From Clavelina lepadiformis (Eukaryota; Chordata; Ascidiacea; Aplousobranchia; Clavelinidae), in the NCBI RefSeq assembly GCF_947623445.1, contig NC_135247.1:14882501-14946500 (forward strand): DNA of 64,000 nucleotides, in the 5' to 3' direction. The position numbers were made by a program, and so were the translations under genes. The notes beneath the pieces are model-generated. The model saw only the letters and a program-made list of their open reading frames with translations. It searched no databases and had not been told where the DNA came from. Shown piece by piece: positions 28,079 through 40,600 of this stretch. How positions within the stretch are numbered: the first letter of the stretch is position 1; each line of letters starts with the position of its first letter.

Positions 28079-29463
28079 TTGACAGTGCCTTCAATTTCCA
28101 AACATTTATAAAAAGTAGTTTTCAGCTTTGATTTTTCAAAATGCTGTGATTTTTTCATGTGTTCCTAGTTGCTTGTCGTTAAAGAATTGTGTTGGAAATC
28201 TTTGACGAATACGCAAATGTATTTTTGAATTGGTTTATTTATTTCTCTGATTTGTGCTGGTACTTGCTGTTTCATTATAAGACTTTTTCTAAGTAATTGC
28301 AGTATTTTCGGTTATTCAAATGTGATAACGGCGTTAACTTGTTAAGTAAATTTGGAAATGCCTTTTGGATTAATTTGTTACAAATTGATAAAGTGATTGA
28401 TATACTACCTATGCAAATATCATGGCACACTGGTAAGTAAGGATATAGAAAAATTTTTAATCCAAACAAAATTGCTAGGCAGCTACCTCTAGCAATTGTG
28501 TATTGTGGTAAGTGCAATATGGCTACTTCCATATTTGCCATAGTTTTAGTTGTTTATGTTTTGTGTTGCGAAGACATGCTTTATTTCTTGTACTGAACAT
28601 CTGTTTGTATTCAGTTTTGTGATCAATAGACTTACTGGCAAGAAAGGTGCAAAATATTGTAATGTTGCTACTATTTCATTGTTTGGTTTCAAAAGAATTT
28701 TCAAAAACTTTTAATTGTTTTATGTTTAATTTAAACATACTAATAAAATTATAGTTACTGTTATAATTATATATTTTATTTATAGTACAGTAATTTCCTG
28801 ATTAACAAACGAGTTGTGTTCCATGCAACCTTTAATTAGCTTTAATTTTGTTCATGACTTAACAGTTAATATGTAGAGTTCAGTTTTGCATTTGGTGCAC
28901 AGTATATTGTATGACTACTAAGCAGTCCTACATTATGCACAGAACGCAACTTAGTTTTTTTTTGCATTTGTCAGACACAATGAAAACTAAAATGTCTACA
29001 TATTTAATGATCGATGATGACCATCATATTCTTTTGTTGTGCAACCCTAGGCCTGCCGACCGTTGGTGTTGATGTACAGCACCCTGTCACTGTGTGCACT
29101 TGACATATTCACTTTAAAGGTGCAGGACACTTGCAAACTCTTGCAAGATGTTGGCATGTGGTTTAAATTTGCAGACGTTTGTAAGTCCAGAAATGACTGT
29201 ACTTGTATAATACTGTAGAAGTTGAAGTCTGAATTCTGTGAAACTTTTATTCATTCTAGAGCACTTTTAGCTCAGTTACATTGTTATTAATCAAACTCTC
29301 TAGTCAGTTTTACGAAGAATTTAAGGCCAGTTTGTTTTTTTTTTCTTTTTTGTGCTCGTTGTTAATGTTGTTTTTCACCTCCTATTTCAATCTTTCAGTG
29401 ATGACATAATTGAACAATATGATTTTTGTTATTAGATACTGATTAAGTAAACGATACGTAAAA
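28079..29463. other. MAN1B1 3' UTR and spacer before ENDOG
   Basis: No exon recognised. AATAAA at 28742-28747 is a plausible MAN1B1 polyadenylation signal, about 660 bases past the stop. The remaining roughly 700 bases up to the ENDOG start would hold its promoter; nothing specific is visible. The spacing is too large to suggest an operon. Confidence 0.5.
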
Positions 29464-32400
29464 ATGTTTAAGCGGATTTGTGGTACCATTGCAACATTAG
29501 CCATCGGAGGTTTGGCTGGAAGTGAGCTGCAGAAGCGATGGGCTAATTCTAGAATATTTTTCAAAAATGCTGAAGCCGCTATGCCCCTTCTTCCTACTCG
29601 GCCAACAGAAATAATGAAGTATGGGTTTCCCAGCAATACAAATTTAAAGGTTAACAACTTAAAAAGTTTTCCACGGTTTAAAACTTAACTTTACCCTTAT
29701 GCAAACAGAAGCTGCATTTGGCTGTATGTCGTTTGTAGTTGTATCTTCTTCTACTGTATGTCAAATAGGAAATTAACCTACATGTCATTTTAACTTCTTG
29801 CTGAATTTCTGAACATTTAGATGCGAGAAAATTACGTGCTTTCATATGACACGAGATGTCGTAATGCGCATTGGGTGTTTGAACATTTAACCCGAGACCT
29901 GGTGAAAGTAGATGAGAACTCAGCAAACCGAGAAGAGCATAATTTCCAAGGTAATTTAATTTTTAAAGTTGTACTTGTTACAAATGTAATCCAATAAATT
30001 TAGATAGCATTGCTTGCTTTTATAGTGAAAGAAGCAACAGTTGTTTTTATGAATTTAAGTATACATACCATATAAGGGGAGAAACAGTCTTTATTGCTAT
30101 GATTTACTACACCTAACAAAGTTATATTAGTACTAACTGAAAGCAGTAACTGGTATTGCCTATGAATTAAAGAATGTGAGAAACAGAGCTAGATTCTACT
30201 ACAGAGAATAATGTTAATCCTTACCGTTTTCACACTCAAGCCACCAATATCAAACAGATTTAGAGTTAGTAAAATTTTATAAATAAGAAAACGTCTTCTC
30301 ACAGAGGATGGCAGCATACCCAAGCCATTTCGTGCCACAAATCAAGATTTTTTCAGAAGTGGATTTGACAGAGGCCATTTAGCAGCAGCAGCCAACCACC
30401 GGTAATTAGATATAATTGATAAATAACACAGCCCAACAAAAAAAATTTTTTTTTGAGGTGCCAGCGATGTTTCAACGGATTTAGGGTAATTTGAGGTCGC
30501 TGATTCCGAATTTGGCATTGGTTTTGCTGAATTGGTTCTAGTTTTCGAGTTATGGTTATTTTCTTTATTTCAGCATTTTTCACTATTTCTGGCATTAGTG
30601 ACAGTGTTTTAGCTATTACGTCATCGTTTGTGTTTAGGTTGAAACCTCAGAATAGACTCAATTGTGATTCTCATTAAATAGACCTGCCTTATTTGTCGAT
30701 GTACTGATAAAAATGCGTTAATTTCTCATGATTTCTTGAAATATTTAATGCACTGAAGGAAAGAATCGCTGACCTTGATCAAGTTTGCTTCTTTCGAGTT
30801 GCAGGTGTATAAAACGTTACTCTTCTTAAAACTAGTTAGTAAGGCGACCGGTTGAGCACTGCAAAAGCATTCCCTTACCTGCGTTTACATCAGTACCAGA
30901 TTTGCAAGAAACAGATATTGAGGAAAAGCATGAAATGAAACATTTACGAAGAAAGCTCTTTCACTCCCGAACAGTTCACACAAAAGGAGCTTAATGATCT
31001 TATCAGAGACTTTAACTTATCAAAAGAAGCATCTGAGGTTTTAGCTTCCAGACTGAAGGAGAAGAACTGTCTAAAGGCGGATGCAAAGATAACAGCTTAC
31101 CGGACTGGAGAAGAGGAACTCTTTCCCTTCTTCAGTCAAGATGCAGACCTTGAATATTGAAATGATATAACTGGACTTCTCCTCAAAATGAAAGTCCTAG
31201 ACTACAAACAAGAAGACTGGCGATTGTTTATAGACAGCTCTACCAGAAGTTTAAAATGCATTCTGTTGCATAATGGCAACTGCTATTCATCTCTGCCAAT
31301 TGCTCATTCAACAAAACTGAAAGAAGAGTATGAAAATGTGAAATTAGTTTTACGGAAGATCTGCTATGCTGAGCACCAGTGGTCAATTTGTGTTGACTTA
31401 AAGATGGTGAACTTTTTGCTTGGACAGCAAAGTGGATACACTAAGTATCCCTGCTTTATGTGCTTGTGGGACAGCAGGGCAAAGACCCAGCACAGGGTAA
31501 AAAAGGCATGGCTCACAAGAGAAAATCTAGAAGTAGGCAAAGCAAATGTGATTAAAGAACCTTTGTTTCAAAGAAAGAAGATCATTTTACCACCTCTCTA
31601 TGTCAGGCTGGGGCTCATGAAACAATTTGTAAAGGCTTTATATAAAGATGGTGATTGTTTTAAATATTTTTGTAGATGTTTTCCAAAACTGACAACCGAA
31701 AATTTGAAAGCAGGCATTTTTGATGGGCCTCAAATTCGCAAATTAATCAATGACTCAAATTTGGAACAAGCATGAACAATGTGGAATTCCAAGCTTAGTC
31801 TTGTTTTGTGTCTGTGGTGAAGAACTTTTTTGGAAACCACAAGGCAGAAAACTATGCAGAGCTGGTAGAAAATATGCTCGAGACCTACCAACAGATAGGG
31901 GCAAATATGAGCATTTAAGTGCACTATCTCCACAGCCATTTGGAAAAATTTCCTGACAAATTGGGTGATTTTTCTGAAGAAAAAGGGGAGAGATTTCATC
32001 AGGACATAAAGGTGATGGAAGAATGATACCAGGGCAGATGGGAGAAAAACTTGATGGCAGACTAATGTTGGTGTTTTCAGCACGATTATACTGACGTCCG
32101 CCATAAAAGAAAGTCATACAAAAAGCGATTCACCATCAATTATATATAAAAACAGATTTATTACGCACTGTTTGATTTAGTATTGTGATATTTATGCATT
32201 TGACTATATTACTGACTATTGTCCAAGTGTATTACAGTTGGCTGATACCTGAAACCTAGTATTGCGTTATGTGTGACATGAGTGGAATTTCCGAAAGTGA
32301 AAAATCTAAATATCTCAAAAACTAGAGCCAATTGAGAAAAATAATTGTCATTTTCGAAATCAGCGACCCCAAATTAGCCTAAAATCGTTGTCAAATCCTT

Positions 32401-33854
32401 GGCACAAAAAATCGTGTTGACCAGTGTAATAAATAAATAATGAATAAAGAGACATTTGACGTAACCTCGTGCTCACTAATGAGGTATGTCCTGGGTTAAG
32501 CTTTTATAAACCACAGCTCTTGTTTGATTGTTTAACCCCTTCTTTACATGACTTTTAATCTAAGGGTGGTTTGTTGTTATGTTAATGTTTCCTTCGTGTG
32601 GCTTTCGTCAACGTAACTTGTAATTGTAACCAGCTTACTGGTACTGTGTCAAGTTATTGATGTTGAATCGGGTGTTTTACAGGGCGAACAAACACTGGAT
32701 GGCTGACACATTTTACCTCTCTAATATTTCACCGCAGCATCCCCAACTAAATCGAAACGCATGGAACAACTTAGAAAAATATACAAGAAGCTTGGCGTAT
32801 CATTACGACAACGTATACGTCTGCACTGGCCCGTTATACTTGCCCAGGTGAGTTACGCAGGTTTCAATAAAAATCTAAAAGAGCTTAAAAGACTGAAATG
32901 GTTAACAGTTTTCTCCGTCTAAAGTCTTAAACTTGTCTACCTATTTAACCACAAAAAGCCACTAGATTTTTTTTTATAGAACATTGTTTTTAATTTTCGT
33001 TGTTCAGTATTATCAATCCCATCAGGTTTTAGGTGTTAGCCACAGTGTTATGTTATTACGCTATGCTACTTCCAGTAAAGCAATTGATGAGGGATGAATG
33101 TGCTTATAATGCTGTTATGTGTTGCACATTTTAGAAGGGAAAACGATGGGAAACTCTATGTCACGTATCAGGTGCTTGAACCAAATCACGTTGCTGTCCC
33201 AACTCATTTCTTCAAGGTAAGATTTGCATTATTCTATTAAGGAAAGTTTTTGCTCAGAAAATATGTCTTCATGCTCAGAAGAAGAATTCGTACACACTCT
33301 TCTTTTCCTATCACAAGACCGATCATTGATAGCATGCCAATGCCAAATAGTGTGGTAACTGATAGTGCGTACCTGTCTGCAAGCAAGCATATTTCCCGTA
33401 CTTCAGGTTATCCTTTGCGAGAGGCAGGGTCACTTTGACTTGAAAAGCTACATGATGCCAAACGAACCAGTCGATCCGAAGATCCCGCTTAAAAGCTTCA
33501 TGGTTCCTGTCGAAGTTATCGAACGAGCTTCCGGTATGTTTTTGTTTGAACGAGTAAGAGGTCTTCCATGATCGCTCCTCGCTGATGGAATGATAAGTAT
33601 GTTTGTAGAATGCGATTAAGTTGCAATGTATAAAGGTTTAAAGCTTTACATGTTGATATTCCGTAATTTCGTAACAAATTCAAGGAGTGTATTTCAATAG
33701 AGCATAAATTGAACACATCGACCTAATTCTACAGCATTTGCTCAGCTTCTTCGTTAAAGTAACTTTTTATTGTACAATAGGTCTTCTCATGTTCAGCGGT
33801 TTAGACACCGGTAAGTTAAGAAAGATCAACAGCGGTAAAGAAACCAAATTATGA
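29464..33854 (+). CDS. ENDOG: Endonuclease G, mitochondrial
   Basis: Mitochondrial DNA/RNA non-specific nuclease (beta-beta-alpha metal family), released to the nucleus in some forms of cell death. There are seven exons: 29464-29649, 29821-29950, 30305-30401, 32683-32847, 33135-33216, 33407-33533, 33781-33854. They total 286 aa (human 297). The N-terminus (MFKRICGTIATLAIGG) is basic then hydrophobic, fitting a mitochondrial targeting and anchoring segment. The catalytic motif SGFDRGHLAAAANHR carries His130. The metal-binding Asn lies in LNRNAWNNLEKY. YVCTGPLYLPR, NHVAVPTHFFK and VPVEVIERASG are all diagnostic. ENDOG is preferred over the paralogue EXOG because the protein stops soon after ERASG without the EXOG C-terminal extension and has DRGH in an ENDOG-like context. 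The exon 1 donor (AAG|gttaac) is weak. A 2.0-kb transposon occupies most of intron 3. Confidence 0.95.
30427..32426 (+). mobile_element. Decayed 2.0-kb DNA transposon with about 120-bp inverted repeats
   Basis: It sits in ENDOG intron 3, in the gene's orientation. The ends are inverted copies over about 120 bases with many substitutions. Best-matched blocks include 'taatttgaggtcgctgatt' on the left and its near-complement near 32355-32375. The termini read CACAGCCCAAC and, on the other strand, CACTGGTCAAC. TAA flanks both sides, a possible 3-bp duplication. CACTG-type ends with a 2-3 bp duplication recall the CACTA/EnSpm (CMC) group, but that assignment is inference. The interior holds the broken ORF described separately. 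Confidence 0.8.
30950..32135 (+). pseudogene. Broken transposon-encoded ORF of a family common in invertebrate genomes
   Basis: The longest open part, 31188-31775 (195 codons), includes EDWRLFIDSSTRSLKCILLH, FLLGQQSGYTKYPCFMCLWD and IFDGPQIRKLINDS. I recognise this text from uncharacterised proteins repeated many times in invertebrate genomes; I know no established function. Similarity extends upstream in the same frame (FTQKELNDLIRDFNLSKE, about 30965-31030), interrupted by a stop near 31157. It continues downstream in another frame, with further stops and shifts, to a GERFHQD-like segment near 31990. At least three disabling changes are visible, so the copy is dead. The transposase role is inferred from its place between long inverted repeats. 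Confidence 0.7.
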
Positions 33855-36800
33855 CGCAGTAGTGCGTCATAAAGAAATTCATGCGCTGCGACCGTGTGAA
33901 ACTTTTATCTTTTTTCGTCATTTTTCACGAAACTTCTTGGTGCTATTATTATGACGTCTGCCATGTTTGTTCCGTCACTTCCGCTATGCATCGTTAACTT
34001 TCCTCACTGTTACATTTCAAGTACGACTCCTGCATTTGCGTCCTTGTTTAACTACCGGCTCAGGCAAGTGACACATCCTTGATAGGAATGCTGGGCATTT
34101 GCATCACCGTCAAACGAGCGCCATGTCTAATTTTTTAACAGGTATTGATATTTAAAATGTCGACTGTCTGTCTTCTGAAAAGCTGCTTTTGAACAACATA
34201 CGTTGCAGTCGATATAATTTCCACAAATTTGTTTGAAGTATGTGCTCAGTTGAGATGTATATGTTTTTTTGATATGCACTACAACTACACTCATATACGT
34301 TTGCCATATTTTAAGCATTAGTTTAATACAAATGCTGACACATTGTGAAACATAAAACATTTTTCTGACCGTTACTTATGTAATTTGCAATGTAGTACCA
34401 TTTTTTTAGCAACAATTAAATTCCTATCATTTAATCAATTCTGCGTTTGCACAACTTATAGCATTGTTGCCTTGATTATAAAAATTACTTTATATCATGT
34501 ATCGTTTTAAGAAAATAAAGTATTTTAATATTTTGATTGTGATCTGAATTTCATGACAAAGTCGCTTTTTCAGCTTTTGTACAAGTTTGCTTCAATCACA
34601 AGGTGCTTTATTTTTACAAAATAAATCATTCATCGCTCTACAGAGTCTACATTCATGTGTGCAATGCTACAACAAAATCAATACGATTTAATGCTGTATT
34701 GTAGGCTTTATAGTGACGTGAAGCTGATTGCCGGTTCGCTAGTTACTTTTGAAGTTACTTACTGAATTTAAAGTAAACATCTTTACTTCAGAATAGGCTA
34801 TCAATAAGCTACTATGTATAGCGTGTAAGCAATTTCATCTGAAAATAAGTAACTGAATAAAAAACAAACGCCAGGTAAATAAATTTTTGTTTTGGATAAG
34901 TAACCAGTTTCACGTCGATATGTAGTCTACACTCTATATTACATAAATCATTTCTAGGACAAGCATTTTTGATGTAGATTTTAATTACAAAAACAACGTC
35001 ATTTATCTTTAATTATACTAGCTTTAGGCCTCAGACCAATACAGCGGCAAAAACTTTTTGATGTCAGCTACACGCAATCAAAATAAGGGAAATTTGATTG
35101 AAGTCTAACACCTCGAGGATATAATACAGAAATTAACATAGCTGAACGGCGTGAACAAGTGTATTGAACTATTTTTACAGATCAATTAGACCTAATTGTT
35201 TGCTTTACGGCGTTTGAAAGATTTCAGGCGATTGTAAGCTGCACATGTAAGTTTTTTTTGTTTCAAGGAAAAGGATAGATTTTAGACAGATTAATCGATT
35301 TTAAACTTTAGTCAGATAAAAGATAAACCACGCTTAAGGTCGTATATCTTGTAGTCGGATGATTAACGAAATTTTACCAGCTTTATTGTATAACATTCAC
35401 GCTACAACTGCCTTGTTTAAGACAGGCACTCATATTTGCAGAATTTCTGTGAGCAATTAATCGCAGTTATCCCAAACATTTGAGTTGACGACATTTTTAC
35501 CTCAGTTTGTTTTTATTTGCTGTGATGCAAATCGTTGAGATTTAAGTGTAGTCTTAAGGTGTTGAAATCAGATTGAACTTCTATCAATGCATATTTAAAA
35601 AAATAATAACCCAACCAAAGAAAACAAAAGTTTCAAAGAAGGATAACTAAGACCGGCAAATGTTTTAAAACGAAACATTTGCCTGGAAACTATTCTAATT
35701 TTGCGGAATCTTTCATGGGATTATAAGAACTCTTTGAAACCGACCTTTGTCTGGTTTCGTGCAGGTATACATATGTCGTCTGCAGACCTCTACGTCAAAA
35801 AAGTCATTATCTGACCGAAAACAAAGGTAGCTAATTTGTCTTAATGAGTTCACCCGTTGTCGGTCCTTCTTAAAGATTCTCATTGAAAAGTTCATCAAGC
35901 AGAATTCATTTCAGACCCTCTTTATCAGTTATATTTTTCCGCTTTGCTCTCTTTGTTCTATTGTTGTTAATCACTGTTTTCTTAAAGCCCTTTTATGACG
36001 TATGTAGACACTGGTCTCGTGACCCGTGCAGCATCCGTTCCTATTATGACATCATTAAACAGAAAAATTCGCCCTCAATCTTTCAAACTTCTTGTAAGTG
36101 AATTATTTCATTCTTTCAGCAGAGTTCGGAAACTGGAAAACCTGAAAAAACTTTTGTAATAACAAAAATAACCTTCTGTTATTGCAGGTGATCTAGTCGC
36201 TTGGAGATATTGTGATATTTAAAGATGTAGGCCAGCTATAACCTTTGTCTATGTTTATTCTTGAAGCTGTCAAAACATCGTTAAATAGAAGTATTCGGAA
36301 CAACCACCAGGCTGTTGTATCTGAAAAATAATATACCATTTTGCAATGTCATAGCTTACTTATTAATTTTTGCGCGGGGCATAATAAATACTAGGCTACT
36401 TTTAATAGTCTAAGATGGCGAAGTTGTACATGATTGATTTACAGAATGGCGTGGACACAACCTGCTTTGAGAAATCTTTAGATTTTGTTTTAATTTTTCC
36501 CTATTATTAAAAATAGCGACCTCGAGTGTGCTCTTTGAAGGTTTTCTTCAGAAACATTCCCATTGAAAAAAACAAACTTGATCAGAAGACACCGACTTCC
36601 GCATTCAACAATTAACACTTATGCTCACTTGACGAAATATCGAAGGTCGGAGGGCGATTCACACGTATATAGCTGGGTTTCCAGCAGATTTCTATTAATG
36701 CCACTTGTACTAGTAGGGCCACGTGACGACAAGTGGCAAATTTCGGAAGTGGAGTACAGTATATAGTTGAAAGTTTATGTTGGTCACCTGGTAGTTTTCG

Positions 36801-37638
36801 TTTGACGTAGCTCCATGCAAGGTATGGCAGGTAAACGCTGATTTTTCTAATGCGTCAGTTAAAGCGAGTGGGTCTATACATTACCAAACTCAAAACAAAG
36901 TTAAGATAGAAAATGGCGGACAAATAATTTGCAACAAAGAATATTTCTTCATACTCAAAACAATTTTGTCATTGTCTGTCGAATAGGAAAAGTATCGTAG
37001 AATAAGTATAGGTAGAAAACTTGGAACCACAAGAAGCAAATGCTTATCTTATTTATTAAGAACGTTCCACATATCTAAAATAAACATGCGCATGTAATCT
37101 TTTGTTAATCCTTTTGTTAATCTACTTAGTCTTGTTGAACGTCGTCATCGAAATCAGTTTATTAAAAAGAAAGCTGTATTTGAACGTTTCTGTTATTTAC
37201 AAAGCTCTCATTAAATATTATTTAGCAGTTGTACACTTATACCAGGCTAACAGAAAATGCTTTTTATGAAAAAAAAAACAGAATTTCAGATTGCAGCATG
37301 TGCCTTGTTTTAATTACCTAGTTCAAGAGCACTGTAACAATATTTACACAAAGAACAGTCATAGGATGCACCATATTATGTAGTCAGAGTTGCAAGAAAT
37401 TCAAGCTACTACGAGGTATAAGTATAGCTAGTAAGAAAAGCTACGAATACGTGTAAGATGTTTAGAACAAAACAGAAATTGTCAATATTACAACGTTGAC
37501 AAAAGTACTTAATGTATTAATAAATAATTTATAAAATTTTTATTACGACAAGAGATATTATTTCGTTACTAGTTTACTTTTTTAACAACACACTTTTCTT
37601 ATGGCAGCATATAAGGATTATTTTTTTTATATTTCCAG
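33855..37638. other. ENDOG 3' region and spacer before the RGS gene
   Basis: AATAAA at 34514-34519 is a candidate ENDOG polyadenylation signal. No exon could be supported in the remaining 3 kb. Unrecognised open frames occur at 35883-36101 (hydrophobic middle, followed by a donor-like gtaagt at 36094) and 36563-36766. Either could be chance or an untranslated first exon of the RGS gene. The RGS promoter is expected here. Confidence 0.45.
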
Positions 37639-40600
37639 CTTAAAAACAAAAACAAAAGAGCAAAGATTTCTGCGTAGTAAATCCAAATTAGTAACAGCAA
37701 TGATCGAAACCAAACCTCTTGTGGACGTAACAAACCAAAATGATAAAGAAAATGTTTTCGCACAAAAATCCAATCGTAAAAGCTTCATAAGAAATCGTCG
37801 GATAAAGTCAAGGAGACCTTTACCCCGAAGTTTAAGAGTGAAAACCTTGAACAAGATTTTTGCTCAAGAGAAGACTGAAACCAAACCCACCGACACCGAG
37901 TTGCTCGCAGCTGCGCGAAATGCCGCATGGAAGCGATACATGAACGGCAGTTCAACGTCATCGTACACGTCAGAAGATGATGAGGTGCTGGACAGGAAAA
38001 TGATGTATTCCCCAACATATGACAGGTACGGCTTTGTGCATGAACAATGTGCTCGCTAAATGTGCCGTAATATTTGTTCGTCGTTACAGTAACAATAGCT
38101 GAATTGCACAATAGGTGTCATAGCATTCAGGAAATGTTTTTAAGTAAAAGAAATAAACATTTTTTTTACTTCACATTCCCTTTGTGTCAAAAATGATATC
38201 AGTCTCGCTTTTCGATAAACCAAACTGCCTATCTATGATTTTATCGAGGACATTAGCGTCTAATCGCGTATCGATCGGGATAAATGACGAGCTCATAGAG
38301 CGGAAATTGCACGTTCTTTGTGACTCAATGTCTATCTCGTTTCGCTAGCGCCAATTTTATCTCAGTTTCCAATGTCGTCCATATGTTCTTACTTTCCTGT
38401 TTCCACTTTTTTGTTTCTGTCGTAGGTTATTGTTCACCTTTTATCGCTTTTCTGTCCGATTTGGCATTAGCAATATATAAACCGGTAACTTGGTTCGCCG
38501 ATTAGAAGCAACTTGGTCAATTTTAAAACAGCATTGTAGTACACTGCTTGCTGTGACTTGCTATAACAGAGTGAGTAATTCTTTAAACTGTTTTCACGAT
38601 TAGGTGGAACTCCAGTGATATTTCCTCCGACAGTGAAGACGATAGCGACGATATGTATTCTTCAAACGCTCGTTGTGGAAGAACTCTCCGATATATGCGC
38701 GAAGCCACATCAGCATCCAAAAAGTCTGGTTTTCAGAGTCGAAAGTTTAGAAAAGTGAGATCTGTCGTTTTATCGCCAGACGATAAGTATGTAAACAGCG
38801 ACATCAGGCGATCTTCTAATAAAAAAGAAATCTTTCCTCGAGCTGGCGCCAGCACACCGTACGACCGTGCTGGAGTGATTGCTGAAAAAAGTAAGTGTTT
38901 TTAATTGCTTTTTTGGGTGGTTCATAAAATAATATTCTATTATACAAAGCCTGAGCCAAAACAAGTGACTGAAAAAGTTATGTCTTTGTATGACTAAGTT
39001 CGATTTCTCGTTACAAAGTTAAAGTTTCCTTCATATAAGTTATAGTTATAGGTATTGCTTTTACCATCTCTTTTTACCTGAGCTATTTTACTGTTATTCC
39101 CAATTAATTATTTGAATAATCAGACAGCTTTTTTATATCTGACACCGTGAAACTAAATATTACGTCCATACCGGGTGTCGTTTTGATTGATTGAGTTTGG
39201 GTTTTACGCTTTTTATATCGCATTGTTTTACACTTAAGGCCTATTCATGGTTATTTTGTCAGAATTAGGTTAATGACCACACAACTGTATTTGTTAATTA
39301 AATTCTTAAATAATTCAATTGATTGTTGGGTTTTCGGAACACATATTATAAGAATGCATGGTTATCAAGACAGATAAAAACAAGAATTCATTTTTGCAGT
39401 TGTTTCTACCGGTCAACAGTCGCCATATCTTTCAACTAAAGTTATTTTTATTATGAACAAGTATTTGAACTATAAAGAAAATAGACGTTTTCCTTACCAC
39501 GTACGCTAACATTGCAACAGAGATGCAAGCTAAAAGATTGTTGAACCAAAAAGAAAGTCTTTGTTCCGCTAGGACTCACAGTTGCGTGAAATGGATTTTG
39601 AAAATATCAATCAATCAAAACTCTTTCAGTTTGTGCAAGCTGCTGTGCAAGGAAATAACCTTCCTCGTTGCATTCATGTGTTTTATTTATCCGCTGATTT
39701 GGAACGTATTGTTAATTCCGATATTTAGATCGAAAGATTAAGATTTAAATATTTGTTTTTTCTGGGTTATTATTGTCCGCGTTATAGAAATTTCTACAAG
39801 GCCTTTATTATATACATTTTGTCTCGGTTTAATAACGACTGAATGTATGCACGTGGCTGCTGAATGCATGACTAGGCCTACACTAAATAAGAGAACTCTC
39901 AGGTTTTCGTGGTTAGATATAATTTTATGAATGTTGTATATGTACAATAGTCATTTATACAAAATTTTGTATAAAGCTTGTATTTTTAACTACAGTAGAC
40001 TGCTATGACGCTAATGTATTAGTATGTTATGCCTTAAGAAAATGTAGTTATCCATATACGAGTAAGATTTCTATACAATCATACATAGGGCGATAAATGT
40101 TCAAACTCTGTAATTTAATTTAATTGATTCTTAACTTCTGACTAGGCATGATTATAAGTGGACTTTGAAACAGGATTGGAAACTTGTTCCACTAAAATCT
40201 CAGTTTACTGTTTAGGTCAGCGTCTTATTTAGGTAAATTCTGTTTGCTGGGTCATAAACTAATTTTTTCGTCTTTTGAGATTGAACAAGAGTAATTTCAC
40301 CTCCCTTTGATTGTTGACCCGGTACAAATCAAACTTACTAATCCTTTACAACCTTCATTCAAGTAGAACAAAAGTTTTACCACTTCCATATTTCAAAGCT
40401 ACCTGTGGCGCCAAAGAAGCCATTAAATAAAGATTTAATTTTTCGATGCTGTTTCTTGAACCTTTACATTTATTTCGAAATAAATTAATAGAAAGTTGTT
40501 ACGTCGGTAGAATATTTTGAAGTAGAAATTATCAAATTAAGGTTATAAAATTTAATTTCTAGGCCGTATTAGTCTTATACTCTTCATGCAGCTTTGTGTG

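Noticed and set aside
31730..32117. Two overlapping minus-strand frames of 120-124 codons
   Set aside because: They oppose the broken transposon ORF, and the plus strand carries the recognisable protein text across its frameshifts.
35883..36101. 72-codon frame with a hydrophobic middle and a donor-like end
   Set aside because: Tempting as a first exon of the RGS gene, but no phase or homology test supports it; mentioned only in the spacer entry.
37601..37638. ATG at 37601 as the start of the RGS gene
   Set aside because: A strong polypyrimidine-acceptor (ttttttttatatttccag) ends at 37638, so this ATG is probably intronic; the Met at 37700 or an upstream exon is preferred.
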